Shown here in pieces: positions 1 through 11,539 of a stretch of 64,000 nucleotides of DNA. Numbering within the stretch: the stretch's first letter is position 1; each line of letters begins with the position of its first letter. A program made the translations under genes and the position numbers. Location of the stretch: assembly GCA_025917655.1 (NCBI GenBank), contig CP084619.1:558001-622000 (forward strand). The letters are read 5' to 3'. This DNA is from Chlorella sorokiniana. Lineage: Eukaryota; Chlorophyta; Trebouxiophyceae; Chlorellales; Chlorellaceae. The notes below the pieces were generated by a model. That model searched no databases and was not told the origin of the DNA. It was given only the letters and a program-made list of their open reading frames with translations.

Positions 1-449
1 GCGGACCACACCACGCGGCGCCAATCCAAGCAGCCCGCATGGCACTGTATGTTGGGGAGCCCCAACCTGATGGCATGACAGCGGCTCAGGGGTGACGCTG
101 CCGCCTGCCACCCTTTTGCCCGCCTCCCGTGTTTGTACCCTGTTGCCTGTCTGCCTGCATTTCTCCTTGCTTCAGCTTCTCTTGAGTAGTTTTGTTCAGA
201 AGCCTCCCCGCAGCGCATGCCTCGGAACAGCATGCGCTCGCAGTGTGCACTAAGCCCCTAGGACATATTCCGCCGGTCAAAGCTTCCATTTGGCCAGAAC
301 TGTCTGTGTTAGACAAGCAGGCAGGCGAGCGCAAGCAACGGTTACTGGTGTGGCGCGCAAAGGGCAAGGATGCTGACACATGGGCTGCTGCTGGGTTGGG
401 GCCGCGCAGCTGGCAGGCTCGGCGCTGCGGGGCTGTCGTGTCGCTCCCC
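1..449. other. No gene seen; downstream flank of the first gene
   Basis: This stretch lies beyond the stop codon of the minus-strand O-fucosyltransferase-like gene. Open frames on both strands are proline/arginine-rich GC artefacts with no recognisable motif. It probably holds that gene's 3' untranslated region and intergenic DNA. I see no RNA gene or repeat in it. Confidence 0.5.
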
Positions 450-3092
450 TCACGCCGTGCTGTCCTTGCCTGCCTCCGCCGCCGCCGCCGCGCCGCCGCC
501 GCCCAGGGCGGGCAGGCGCCGCGAGGCCACCAGGGCCGACCGCGCAAACATGGCGTCGGTGCCGATGCGAGAGGCGTTGACGAGGAGGGAGCGGGCGGGG
601 GGGGTGCCGTGCAGGGTGCGGTGCTCGCGCAGGTAAGTGGAGAAGGTGGAGGGCCCAAACCCCACAAACTTGTGCGAGCGGGCCAGGATCAGGAAGTCCA
701 GCAGCGCCAGCTGCTCGCTGTTCAGCCCTGCGAGCGGCGGCGGGGGAGGGCAGGGTGGGCGGCGGCGAGCAAGCAAGCCTGCTTGGAGGGCAGGCAAGGA
801 CCCCACCAGCAAGGCAGCACCATGGCCGGTTGCTGCCATGCCACTGCCCGCTGCTGAAGATTTCCACGGAATGCGGCGCCCCCAAAGCCACGCAATCCAC
901 CGCCCTCGCCAGCGCTGGTGGCCCGCCTGCGGCTGCCCCGCCTGCATCCGTGACCTAGCCACTGCCCCGGACGACGGTCTGCGCCCAGCCGCTGCCGCCC
1001 TCCGCACAAGCGACTCACGCTGCAGCTCAAACGGCGGCACGTACTCCTCCTTGTACAGCACCTCGGAGCACAGGCGCTCCCCATCAGCAGCGCTACGCCG
1101 GTCTGGCAGGGAGGCAGGGCGGGCGGAGGGGAGGTTGAACGAGGGGGAAGAGAGACGGCGTTGGGTGTGCCCGGGGGTGGGGGCATGGGGGAAGCCGATT
1201 GCGGAGCAGCTCTGAACGCAAGAGCCTGCGTAGCAGAGCGTCCGCCGCAGCAGGGCAGCGCTGTGGCAGGCAGCCGCGACACCAGGCCGTCAACTTAGAG
1301 CAACGGCAAGCAGCCGGGCCGGGCCCCACCTTGAACTCTATCTCCGCGCCGTACGAGAGCAGCCCGGTGGCCACAAAGAGCGGCGTGGCGGCGTCAAAGC
1401 CCGCCGCCGCCATGGCGTCCATGTACATGCCCCACACCACCGCGGGCCCCCCAGGATGGATATCCACTCCTCCGCGTCCTTCTCCACACGCAGGTGCGCG
1501 CCTGCACGGCGGCGGCGGCGGCGGACAGCGGCGGCGGCGTGGATGGCGGCGGCGGCGGCGGGCAGCGGCGGCGGGAAGCCGCTGTTGAGGCGGTGATGGG
1601 CGCGGGGGCAGGCATGCAGGCATCATGCAGTCAAAGAGGGGGCATGGACAGGGGCAGGGAGCTGCGATGCCGCCCGCCGCGAGCCGCCAGGCTGCCCGGT
1701 TGCTGAGCTGGCGCGGCGGGGCGCTGAGCTGGCGCACCGTTGAAGGTGCGGCGGCCGTCCCGCGTCATGAGCGCCACCACCCGGTCAGCCAGGTACTCCA
1801 GGGAGGGGTTGAAGTGCAGGGTGGCCGCCACCTGGCTCACAGCCGGCAGGATGCTGCAAGTGCGGGGGGAGGAGGGCGGCCGGTCGGCCGCCGCATTCTC
1901 ACAGGGGAGTGGCTGGGCGCATGGAGCGGACAGAGAACAAGGGGGAGGTGCGGGGCAGGGCAGTGGAGGCGGCAGAGGCGGCCAGCTGAGGGGTGTGTGC
2001 GGTCAGCAGCAAGCCAAGAGTGTCCCCCACCTCCCACCCCCACTGTTCCCCAACCGCACTTTCCCCCAGCCCCACCCATCAACACCCGTGCATCCCCACA
2101 CTCACGGCGTCGTGTGCAGCGAGAAGAAGGTGCAGGGCAGGTCCAGCAGCAGCTCGCTGGGCTGGTAGTCGGGAAGGCGGCCGCCAGGCGGTCGAGGTGC
2201 GCTTCCACGGCGGCCACCGCCGCCGCCACCAGCTGCCGCAGCTCCATCTGTGCCATGTAGATGCCGCCCAGCCGCACCACGGCCCGCGGGTCCACGCCGG
2301 GGGCGGGGGTGAGGATGAAGGCGCCCGAGGGGAACATGAGGTCTGGGAAGGGCAGCAGCGCCAGCGGCTGCGGCGGCGGGTCGCGCGTGGGGGGGGGGTT
2401 GGCAGCGGGGGTGGTCAGCAGCGCGAGCTCAGCGCCGGCCGGCTGGACATGGACAGGCCCCCCGCGCGTGAAAGCGCAGCGCAACGCCGCGCTGCACCGC
2501 TGGCGCGGTGTGCAGCGCATGCAGCTGCTTCAGCGTGTCTTTGGGCAGGCCAACCGCCGGCCAACCGCCGCCGCTCGGGCGTGGGGTGGCTGAGCTGGAG
2601 CCAGCAGGGCCTCACCTCATGCACCCGCACCCCTTGGGCCGCCCAGGCGCGCTGCAGCCGCTCCACATCCAGCAGGCAGGAGGTGCGGGCGGGGAACCAC
2701 TGCATCTGGTTCTGCTCCTGGCGCACCGAGAACTTATGGCCAAACGAGTCGCGCACGGCAGCGGGCGGCAGGTGCACGTCCGCCACGCCCAGGGCGGCGG
2801 CCAGCGTGAACGCCGCGATGTGCGAGTACTGCTGGTTGACCAGCCCCGTGCAGGCCGTGTACCGCAGCTGCAGGCGGTAGCGCCGCCCCCGCACCTCCAG
2901 GCCGCGGCCGCCGGGCGGCTCGCGCGCCGCCGTGGCCGCCGACGTGAAGCCGCCGCGCCGCCCCAGCGCGCCCTGCTGACCGATCGCCGCCGCATGCGAC
3001 AGCTGCGCAAGGGCGATGCACAGTAGCAGCCGGGCCAGCAGGCACGCCAGCAGCCGGCGACACGGCTGCTGCCAGGCGCGGCGGATCCTCAT
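450..3092 (-). CDS. O-fucosyltransferase-like protein, ER/Golgi type II membrane or secreted
   Basis: Likely a GDP-fucose protein O-fucosyltransferase family member (PF10250 type), moving fucose from GDP-fucose to a protein or glycan in the secretory pathway. The start at 3092 gives MRIRR followed by a hydrophobic stretch, a signal anchor. An early exon carries TACTGLVNQQYSHIAAFTLA, matching the family's N-terminal glycine/asparagine region. A middle exon near 1490 carries AHLRVEKDAEEW, the family's HLRxExD motif. The last exon carries HKFVGFGPSTFSTYLREHR, matching the C-terminal region. At least five exons read from 3092 down to a stop at 450. The frame slips by one base near 2170 and in a G run near 1449, as in many genes here. 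Family call is firm; the acceptor is unknown. Confidence 0.72.
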
Positions 3093-3629
3093 CGGCTGTT
3101 GCCCGCTCCCTGGCAACCTGCTGTAGCCGCTACAAGGTTTTCATTCCAAATAATTCAATCGAGAAGCAAATCCAGCACCACGCAGAGCCCCAGTCCACTG
3201 TTGCCCGAGTTGAAGAGGAGGCGAGACGCGTTGAAACTGCAGTTTCGACTGCAAAAATGATCAACCAGATTCAACAGCAACAATAATTGCAGCATGCCGC
3301 GCAGGCTCGTCGCCGAGGCATGCCAGGGGTCAAGCAGGGCGGGATGCCGCTGCCAACAGCTGAGCGCAGAGGCGGACCAGAGCCTGATTACAATGCACAG
3401 CAGTGTACTGAGAAGTGTAAGGATAGGTCAAATCATGCTTGAACGTTGAATAAGAGGACAGGGGGCTAAAAACACACACACACGCACAGAATGGTGGAGG
3501 TCCCCGAGCCAGCAGCACACCACGGCCACTGTCAGCCGTGTTAGCCGGCCCAGAAGATGCAGGTGGGTAGAACAATGAACGACTCAACGAAGCTGTCACG
3601 AAGCGAAGTTGGTTAACAGTCCTGCAAGC
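3093..3629. other. Intergenic; no gene seen
   Basis: The region separates the 5' end of the O-fucosyltransferase-like gene from the 3' end of the first metalloprotease gene. It is less GC-rich than the flanking genes and holds a short CA-rich patch near 3473-3488. It should contain the promoter of the upstream gene and the 3' UTR of the downstream one; no specific element could be identified. Confidence 0.45.
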
Positions 3630-5310
3630 TCACTTCGGGGCCTTGCGCCGCGCCGAATTGCCCACAAATGTGACTCGCCAGTCGACGGCCGCGCCGGTGC
3701 TGCTGCACGGCAGCATGAAGGGCCCATCCGCCTCCTGGCAGTCCCGCGACAGCAGGGACCTTGAAAACCCCAGGCAGTTGGAGGGGGCGGCTGCGCTCTG
3801 GAGGCGCACGGTGTTGGGCGCCACGTAGGCGATGCGCCAGGTGGCGCCCCCGCCAGGCCGGTGGACACGCTGCCGCCGCCGAACACCAGGTCGTTGGTGC
3901 AGGCGTCGTCCAGGTAGCGAAAGCGGTACCGGTTGTACAGCAGCACGCGGCTGGCCACGTTTCCGACCCAGTCGCCGCCCACCGCATCCCACACGGCCGA
4001 CTCGTCGCCGCCGGTGCCCAGGTACAGCCAGAGGTCGTCGCACGCGTAGCCGCTCTCCAGGAAGCCGGAGCAGCCGGGCACAGAGATGGACAGCTTCATG
4101 CCGTGCGTCGCCAGCGACGATGGCCTCGCCAAAGGGCGCGGGGGCGGGCGGCGGGGGGTGGAGGTCTGGGCTTGGGCTTGGGCTGGGCGCGAGGCGGTGG
4201 CGGCGACGGCTTTGGCACCGCTGAGCCAAGCCTCATCAGGGTGGGCTTGAAGCTGGCGACGAAGTTGCGCATGTAAGCAATCTGGTTGGGGGTGAAGCTG
4301 GTGAGGCACCTGCGGCACGGGCACAAGAGCAGCGGCACGCTCAGGCATCAGCGGCTCCCAGGCTGCAGCTCTGTCGCTGCAGGAGCGAGCAGACTGGCAC
4401 CGCTGCGGCAGCCTCCTGACGCAGCGCTTGAAGCGCAAAACGAGAAAACAGCGGCGCCGGGGCCAGGGCATGGGGTCCCGGCATCATGTGCAGCGAGCAT
4501 GCGGTCCCTATGCGGTGTATGCCCCCCCCACACAACTCTCTAAGCCAGTCCCACGGAGGAGCAGTGGAGCACCCACCTGTCGTCGCTGTAGTCCATGTAG
4601 TTGCGCACGGAGTCCAGCCCCGGGCTGCCGGGGCAGCTGTCCCTGCGCGCGGGGCAGCCGCTGGTGGGGGTGGCCTGGAAGGGCGTGTCGGCGATGCCGT
4701 CGCTGTTGAAGCAGCGGCCGCCCTCGTCAAACACGTGGTCCAGGCCAAAGGTGTGGCCCAGCTCGTGCACCAGCGTGAGGCCCAGGTTGAAAGCTCCGCT
4801 GCTCCCCGGCAGCCCCACTGGATTTATGAAGGCCATGTTGGCGAAGGCGTGGGCCTCGTTGGTGGGGGGAAGGCCATGCCCAGGGTGTCGTTGCCGGGGC
4901 AGACGACGACGCTGAGGAAGGAGGGGAGCCGCCCGCCAGCGCCCCCACACGCCGGTCGTCGTAGAAGCAGTCGCCATTGTAGGCCTTCTGCTGGATGCTG
5001 AGCGTGCGGAACTGGATCTTGACTGGGGAGAAGCGCTGGTTCAGCACAGCCAGCTGCTGGCCCACCGCGGCGGCGGCGGCTGCGCTCTGCCCGCGGGCAG
5101 CGCCACGGTCCACCGAATGGGCAGCACCACTCCGGCGCCCGGAAAACTGGCCGCCGAACCAGCTGTGGTTGCGGGCAAGCCCTGCAGCCCCTTGAAGCGG
5201 GCACAGGCGGACGTGCCCGCCCCCGGCAACGGGCGGCACGCCCGTGCTCCGGCAAACAAGCGGCTGCAGATGGCCAAAACAAGCGCCACGCGGAGCGACG
5301 AGACACGCAT
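3630..5310 (-). CDS. Pappalysin-like secreted metalloprotease (M43), copy A
   Basis: A zinc metalloendopeptidase of the M43 (pappalysin/cytophagalysin) type. The start at 5310 gives [20 protein letters not shown], a good signal peptide. The catalytic helix is [13 protein letters not shown] near 4740-4780 (HExxHxxGxxH, three zinc ligands), followed by NYMDYSDD, the Met-turn, ending one exon near 4580. The next exon begins near 4310 with [14 protein letters not shown], as is usual after the M43 Met-turn. A proline/lysine linker leads to a C-terminal domain of about 150 residues starting HGMKLSI that I do not recognise. Copy B next door has the same layout. Three single-base breaks, two in C runs near 4866 and 4930, are absent from copy B, so they are either assembly errors or early decay. 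Confidence 0.68.
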
Positions 5311-5825
5311 GGGAGGACGAAGGCGACGGGAACGCCCGACCGGAGGACTTTCAAGCCCGCCAGCGGCAGAAGCTGCCCTGCTGGGCGCAGCGCAGCAGCA
5401 GCACATGCAGGGGCGTTGGGAACTATCCCTCGCCAGCCATCCTTATCCAACTTGTGGCAGACCGATTGAATAACTGTACAATGCAGGCCCTCAACTTGAA
5501 GCCTCCCGCCAGCCATGCTGGGCCTTACAGAAAGGTCGACGCGCCGGCGTTTCACAGGGCATCAAGCGCTACAGCTGCAGGCCATGCTGGAAATCGAGAG
5601 AGAGTGCAATGAAAATTTATCCAGGAACAATCAATAGTGAAAGGAGGGCCAAAAGGACACGAGAATATTTTGGGGCTGTGTCTGCAAAGACCAAAACTTC
5701 TGAGCTGGCATGCTACAAGGAAGGGGGCGACAGGGTGGGGATGGCACGGCATTATTAAAAGTGCATGATGGCATGGTGTCATTATTTATGCGTGATGGCA
5801 GAACCACTTCACAAAGAGTGTCAAG
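5311..5825. other. Intergenic between the two metalloprotease genes
   Basis: About 515 bases lie between the start codon of copy A and the stop codon of copy B. Base composition falls towards AT between 5590 and 5800. It should hold the promoter of copy A and the 3' UTR of copy B. I see no coding exon or repeat. Confidence 0.45.
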
Positions 5826-7522
5826 TCACTTGACGGGGATTGCCACTGGGAGAGGCATTGCAGCATCAACACGAGCGGCTCCGGCGGAGCGCCGGGCTTT
5901 CTTGGCAGCCTGCCGCCTTGATGGGTAGCGCACAAACGTGACACGCCAGTCGACGGCTGCGCGGGAGTCCCGGCAGTCGTACAGCCCGGGCAAGGCGCAG
6001 GTCCTGAGGTAGCCCAGGCACAACGACGGATTGCTAGCATACTGGATGCGCACGGTGTTGGGCGCGGTGTAGACCACCCGCCACAGGTTGGTCGTTGCGT
6101 AGCCAACAGACGCGTAGCCAAAGCGGTCGACCACCAGGTCGTTGTCGCAGGTGTATTCTTCCAGGTAGAAGTAGCGCCACCGGTTGAACAGCATCACGGG
6201 GCTGGCCACGTTGCCGACCCAGTCGCCGCCCGGGCCCGCCGCATCCCACACGGCCGACTCGTCGCCGCTGTTGTACAGGTAGAGGTCAGTGTTGTCGCAG
6301 GCGTAGCCGGCCTCCAGGAAGCCGGAGCAGCCGGGCGAGATGATAGACAGCTTCATGCCGTGCGTCGCCAACGACGGCAGCCTCGCCGAAGGACGCGGGG
6401 CGGGCGGCGGGGGGTGGTGGTCTGGGCTTGGGCTTGGGCTGAGCGCGAGGCGGTGGCTTGCGCACCGCCGAGCCTGCCCTCATCAGTGTGGGCTTGAAGC
6501 TGGCTGCAAAAGCGCGCATGTAAGCAATCTGGCCAGAGGTGAACCTGGTGAGACATCTGCGGCATGGGTACAGCCACATGGCGTGCCAGTTTGTCAGCGG
6601 CAACGACTAATGGGCTGCTGTGGTTTGAAGCATGCTGAGGCACAGCACATCATGCCAGCCACAAAGCTGTGAGCAAGCCACACAGGGCACTTGCATGCAA
6701 GGCAGAGACGCTGTGCATGTTGCTGCTCGGCATTTGCCTCGAAGCCCCCCCCCGCCCCGCACGCCCCCTCCCCCACACACACACACCTGTCGTAGCTGTA
6801 GTCCATGTAGTTGCTAATAGAGTCCAGGCCAGGCTTTGTGGGGCAGCTGTCCTTGCGCGCCGGGCAGCCGCTGGTGGGTGTGGCCTGGAAGGGCGTGTCG
6901 GCGAAGCCGTCCCCATCCCGGGAGCACGTGTTGCCTTCAAAGACGTGCGGGAGGCCAAAGGTGTGGCCCAGCTCGTGCACCAGGGTGAGGCCCAGGTTGA
7001 AAGCTCCGCTGCTCCCCGGCACAGAGCTAGGGTTGATCAGCACCGTGTTCGCCAAGGCCTGCCGCTCGCTTGTCGTTGTGAAGGCCAGGCCGAGGATTTG
7101 GGGCCCCGGGCAGACGACGACGCTGAGGAAGGAGGGTGAGCTGCCCGCCAGAGCTGCCACACGCTGGTAGTCATTGAAGCAGTTCCTGCCAGTGTAGGTC
7201 TTCAGCTGGATGCTGTGCGTCTTGAACTGGATGCTGGCGGGGGCAAAGCGCTGGTTCAGCACCGCCAGCTGCCGCTTGATGACAGCGGTGGTCACGGCCT
7301 GTGCGCCAGGCACCGCCACCGTCCACCTGATGGGCAGCACCACGCCCGCCGTGGGAAAGCTGGCCGCCGACGCCGCCATTGTCGAAATGGAAATTTGGGG
7401 GTTTTGAAGCCATCGCACACCGAGGCGTTGGCCCCGGCAGCAGGCCGACATGCCCGGGCTGCCGGTAACAGCCAACAGGAGAGCGCCAAAGCAAGCACCA
7501 GAACGACGGAACAACGAGGCAT
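5826..7522 (-). CDS. Pappalysin-like secreted metalloprotease (M43), copy B
   Basis: Tandem paralogue of copy A. The start at 7522 gives [20 protein letters not shown], a strong signal peptide, then a Cys-containing pro-segment. The zinc motif is [13 protein letters not shown] near 6950-6990 and the Met-turn is NYMDYSYD near 6790-6815. An intron of about 250 bases separates it from [14 protein letters not shown] near 6550. [10 protein letters not shown] linker follows, then the same unrecognised C-terminal domain ([30 protein letters not shown]), ending at 5826. The protease exon is open throughout, unlike copy A; one frame change lies near the signal peptide in a run of C next to A. The linker-to-C-domain joint changes frame in both copies, so a small intron may sit there. 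Confidence 0.73.
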
Positions 7523-7735
7523 GCTTGCACTGTAAAGGATGTGAGACACAAAGCTGCCTTAGTGCCTTCAGGCACATGCCAGGGCTGGAAGAGACTCTGC
7601 TGCCCCTTGAAGGACATCCACAAATCTGCTCAGAAACTCCAGTAAAGAGCTAGGAAATTGCAGTGTTGAAATTATCGTGGGATGCAGAAAGGAAGGGCCA
7701 GGGATGGGCACATCACAACCCCTCCTCGCCGCCCG

Positions 7736-8527
7736 TCATCGCTCGCAGTGCATCCTCGCCTCTGCTGCCAGCTCCTCCTTGCCGCAGCAGTCCAGGACCT
7801 GCGTCAAGGGGAGCAGCAAAATGTGCACTGTATAAACACACAGCGACTCATGCAGGGCGCGGCATGTGCAGCACGGACTGCACGGGCCGGGCGCTGCAAG
7901 GGCCAGGGCGACGGCAGAGACGCGCAGGGTCCGCCCCAGTGGCAGCACCTTTATGAACGACTGCAGCTTGTCCACCCGCTGGATCTTCCAGATGCGCGTC
8001 TGCAGCGCCCTGTCGCTCATGCTCCGGACCCGCATGATGTTGTGCGCATCCAAACCGGGGTCGCTGTCGCAGGAAGCGTCCAACATGCCGTGGTCCACAT
8101 GCACCCGCTGCGGCGGCCTGGAGGGCCGCTCTTGCCTGCAGCCGGCCGTCCCGCAAGGCGTCAGGCAGTCGCGAAAGAATAGACGCATGCATCAAACAGA
8201 TAGGGGTGTTGCATGTGCACAGACAGGGGCCTGCTACCGCTTGTATCACCTGACGCCCGCCCCTGCACCCATGCTCATGCCAGAATTCTCCACCTCCTCT
8301 CTCAGTAATCGCCGCGATTTGCGAGGAGGCTCCGCTTGCTGCTGCTGCTCACAGTCTGCTGCGCTCTGCTGCTGCCGCCGCTGCAGTGGGGCTCGTCGTC
8401 GTGCCGCCTGCTCCCCAGCTACGCTGAGTGGGTGTTGTAGCAGTCCCAAATCTTGCAACATCTGCTGGTTGCGCTGCATTCGCCGTCTCCTGGCCTCCTC
8501 ATACTCATTGGGAGCTACCTGGCTCAT
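7736..8527 (-). CDS. Small unrecognised protein with a YEEAR-type basic motif
   Basis: Two exons fit. The first starts MSQVAPNEYEEARRRRMQ at 8527 and continues with a Gln/Arg-rich segment. The pattern YEEaRxxRxxxNxxxLxxLGL resembles a short motif found in plant B3-domain and related nuclear proteins. A donor (GTGATA) near 8247 and an acceptor near 8140 would join it to an exon reading MRVRSMSDRALQTRIWKIQR. No B3 fold can be seen, so the function is unknown and may be nuclear. The gene sits head to head with the sulfotransferase gene, 283 bases apart. Exon 2 may end earlier than the stop at 7736. Confidence 0.4.
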
Positions 8528-8810
8528 TGTAGGAACAGCCACTGGCAGCTCAGGTCAGGCGGGCGAATTGCACGGAAAGCTCCAGGGCGTGATTCTCACC
8601 AGCAGAGTTTCTGACAAAGCAGGGCAACGTGCTTTTAATCCGTCTTGGCACTCCCTCGCTCGCCTGGAAGTAGGCGGTACGGCGGTCCTCGGTTTCTTTT
8701 GATTCATTTCCCTATCTGATGATGAAGAGCGCGATTTCTATGTGCATTTTGTATTGTGCTGGATTCAGGCGAGTGATTTCCGCCGCCGCTGACAGGCCAA
8801 GGTGCTGGCC
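8528..8810. promoter_or_regulatory. Putative shared divergent promoter region
   Basis: This 283-base gap separates the start codons of two divergent genes, so both promoters must lie in it or in leader exons. AT-richer stretches occur at 8630-8640 and 8690-8770. I could not identify a specific TATA box or factor site. Confidence 0.4.
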
Positions 8811-10890
8811 ATGGTGGTGACACGGCCAGGCAGCCTCAGCACATTATCGGCAGCAGGCAGACCACAACAAGGAAGGCCTCCAAGCCTGCGGGCCTTCCTC
8901 ATCCGAAACTCGAATGTCTTGCTGCTTTGCTTGGCGGTTTGCGCACTGCTCAGTCTTGGATCCTGGCCGCTGCACGGCTCCAGCCCACCCTCATCGGGCG
9001 GGAGGCTCGGCCGACGCGGCCAGGGAGCCGTGGACTACGGCGTGGGCGCGGCAGCAGCGGCAACAGTGGCAGCGGGCGCTGGCGTGCACGGCTATGTTCA
9101 CAAAGAGGGTGTGGCCGACCTGCGCAACTGGCATCCAGACTACAAGACGTTCCGGCAGCAACGGCTGCAGGACTGGCTGGCAGAGCGGGAAGCGTCGCTG
9201 GCGGAGGGTGAGGGGCTGCTGGCGGCCGAGGGCGGTTGCGGCCGCAGTTGACTGTGGACACTTTCGCTGGCGACGCGTGTACCATGCTGCTATTGGTTAA
9301 AACTCGCCCACATTATCATAAGCAGCTCGGCTGCCGTCTCCTACGAGCCGCATGTCGTCCCCCGCTGCTGCGCGCCCCGCAGGCCGGCTGCCGCCGCCGC
9401 TCCCCGTCTACACCGGCTGCCAGGTGTATGTGAACCACCTGTACCGCGTCCTGTACCTGCGTCATGCCAAGACCGCCTCCAGCTCCCTCTTCTGCCACTT
9501 TGGCGGCTGTCGCTCCAACTCCAGCGACCCGGCAGAGCAGGCGCTGCGCTTCGAGCTGCTGCAGGCGAGTATTTCTCACGTGCCTTTTTCCTCTGAAAAC
9601 GTCTGGTTCTGCACTGCGCGTACGGGGAAAGGCCGAGGTGGTTGAGCGCAGCACGTTGCGGCAGGGGTGGCAGCAGCACCCGCAGGACCCCGGCAACAGC
9701 GGCGCTCAAAGCGCCCCTCTGCTTGCCCTCTGTGCCCGCCCTGCCCGCTTGACCCCGGAGCAGGGCAAGGACGCCGCCGAGCTGGACCAGCTCTGGCGCG
9801 ACTACTTTGTGGTGACGTTTGTGCGCAGCCCGTACCAGCGGGCGGTCAGCTCGTACCGCATGATGGCGCGCCAGCTGGCGCCGGGCGGCCCCGTCGCGGG
9901 CGCCTACACCTGGGACCGCTTCTGCGCCGATCCAACCGGCTTTGCGGACGAGTGCATGCGGGACGAGCTATGTCAGAAGTGAGTGGCAGTGTGTGTGGGG
10001 GTGGTTGGGGGGCCGCGCGGGGCTGATGTTGCCGCCCTGAGTTGATGCGTTGCCGCTGCGCCGGCTGACACCCTTCCAGCCAGCCGGCTTCCGCATCGCT
10101 GGCACCTGTGGCTGCAGCATGGCCTGCATGGTGCAGGTCCGCTGCGCGTGCCCATCGCCGCTGCTCCTGCCTTGCACTGACAGTACCGCTTGTGGGCGGC
10201 CCCCTTCCACAGGAAGGGCCGCAACTTTGTGTACATCCACATCCAGCCGCAGCACGACTGCATCATCACGGAGGGCGGCGGCTGGGCGGTGGACTTCATA
10301 GGGCGGGTGGAAAGCATCGATACCGACCTACAGGCCGTGCTGGATGAGCTGGAACGGCGGCGACCGGCCGAGGCGCCGCCGGTGCGTGCGCCAGCGCGGC
10401 CTGTGGGGCCGCGCGCATGGCCAGCTGGCAGGAGCGGCGCTGGGGGAAGATGACTGGGCCTTGCAGCTGGCGACTCGCTCCCCAGTTCTCTCTCACAACC
10501 CCCTCGCGTTGCTGTGCGTCCTGTGCTGGGTGCAGGTGAAGCCGCTGCAGGGCAGCCTGGCGAACGTGAACGGCCGCGGCTGCAACGAGAGTGCGGCGGG
10601 TGCGCAGCAGCGCTTGCCGAGCTCTGTGCTGCCGATGGCCGGGAGAGGCTGCTCTCGCAGCTGCCGCCGTGGCGGCTGGCACAATGCCGCCGCCGGCACA
10701 GCTGCTGCTGGCTAACCTCGGACCTTTCCTTCCCCTTGTAGACGGCCATAACGTGGCGCCAGAGCAATACTGCGACCCAGTAGAGTACTTCAACGGCCGC
10801 CACGCCGCCTGCTTGGGCCAGGTGCGTCACCACTACTACAGCGACGCGCACAGCCTGCGCTTTGGGCCGGCAGAGCTGGCGGACGAGTGA
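8811..10890 (+). CDS. Golgi-type sulfotransferase (Sulfotransfer_2-like)
   Basis: Transfers sulfate from PAPS to a carbohydrate or glycoprotein, probably in the Golgi lumen. The start at 8811 gives a short basic tail and then NVLLLCLAVCALLSLGSW, a type II membrane anchor. Exon 2 (9383-9564) holds YLRHAKTASSSLFCHF, the 5'-phosphosulfate loop region. Exon 3 (9764-9978) holds VVTFVRSPYQRAVSSYR, the 3'-phosphate binding region. Further exons are 10213-10381, about 10536-10590, and 10742-10890, the last ending ELADE. Exon 2 leaves through CAG|GCGAGT, a GC-AG intron; the other mapped donors are GT. The gene downstream at 23.3 kb, APS kinase, supplies PAPS in the cell, though by way of transport into the Golgi. 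Confidence 0.75.
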
Positions 10891-11539
10891 CGGCGGGCGG
10901 CGGCGTCAGCTGTGCGGCTGCGCTGCGCGATTGTCGACGAGCGCGCGAGTGAGTAGAGAGATAAAATGAGAGTGACTGTGAACTGAGCACTGCTTTTGCG
11001 ACAGGAAGCAGGGGTTTGTGACAGGCACGGCAGGGTGGCATAGCGGCGGAGTGCGGCCAGCGCGGCATAGCGCTGCGGTGGCTGGTCATGCTGCGGGCTT
11101 CAACGCCATCTCGGGGCCCACACTCACACGCATCGCTTCTTGCAAATTGAAAGTGTTTGGCGGGATCCCTCTCGTCAGAGAACGGCGAGAGCAGCCAAAC
11201 TCGCCGATTCTAAGCACGGCGGAAGCCAACAATGAGGAAGCTTTGCGTTTAATTTTCGTCGGTTGGAAGCTAGCGGAAACACACGAGCAGCAAGGTTCTT
11301 AAGCCCCCTGCTCCAGACCAGCGGCAGGGCAAGTGAAGGCTGTCAGAGCAGCGGCTCTGTGGCTGTGTGTCATGTGGCACTGATAGCATGCTGTGATCGC
11401 CATCTGCCGCTCGAGCAGACTGAGCTCCAAAACGAACTGATCGGGGCTGCGCCGCAGCGGGCTGGCTCTTGCTGCCTTTATTATTTACCAACTGCCGAGG
11501 CTCCTGCTTTTGCGCAGGGGGAGCCTGGCGGCGCCGGCC
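10891..11539. other. Intergenic; no gene seen
   Basis: About 650 bases between the sulfotransferase stop and the start of the chromatin gene. Both genes point right, so it holds a 3' UTR and a promoter. It is of mixed base composition with no repeat that I can see. Confidence 0.45.

Noticed and set aside
9344-9709. Minus-strand frames opposite the sulfotransferase
   Set aside because: The plus strand holds both PAPS-binding motifs with correct splice phases.
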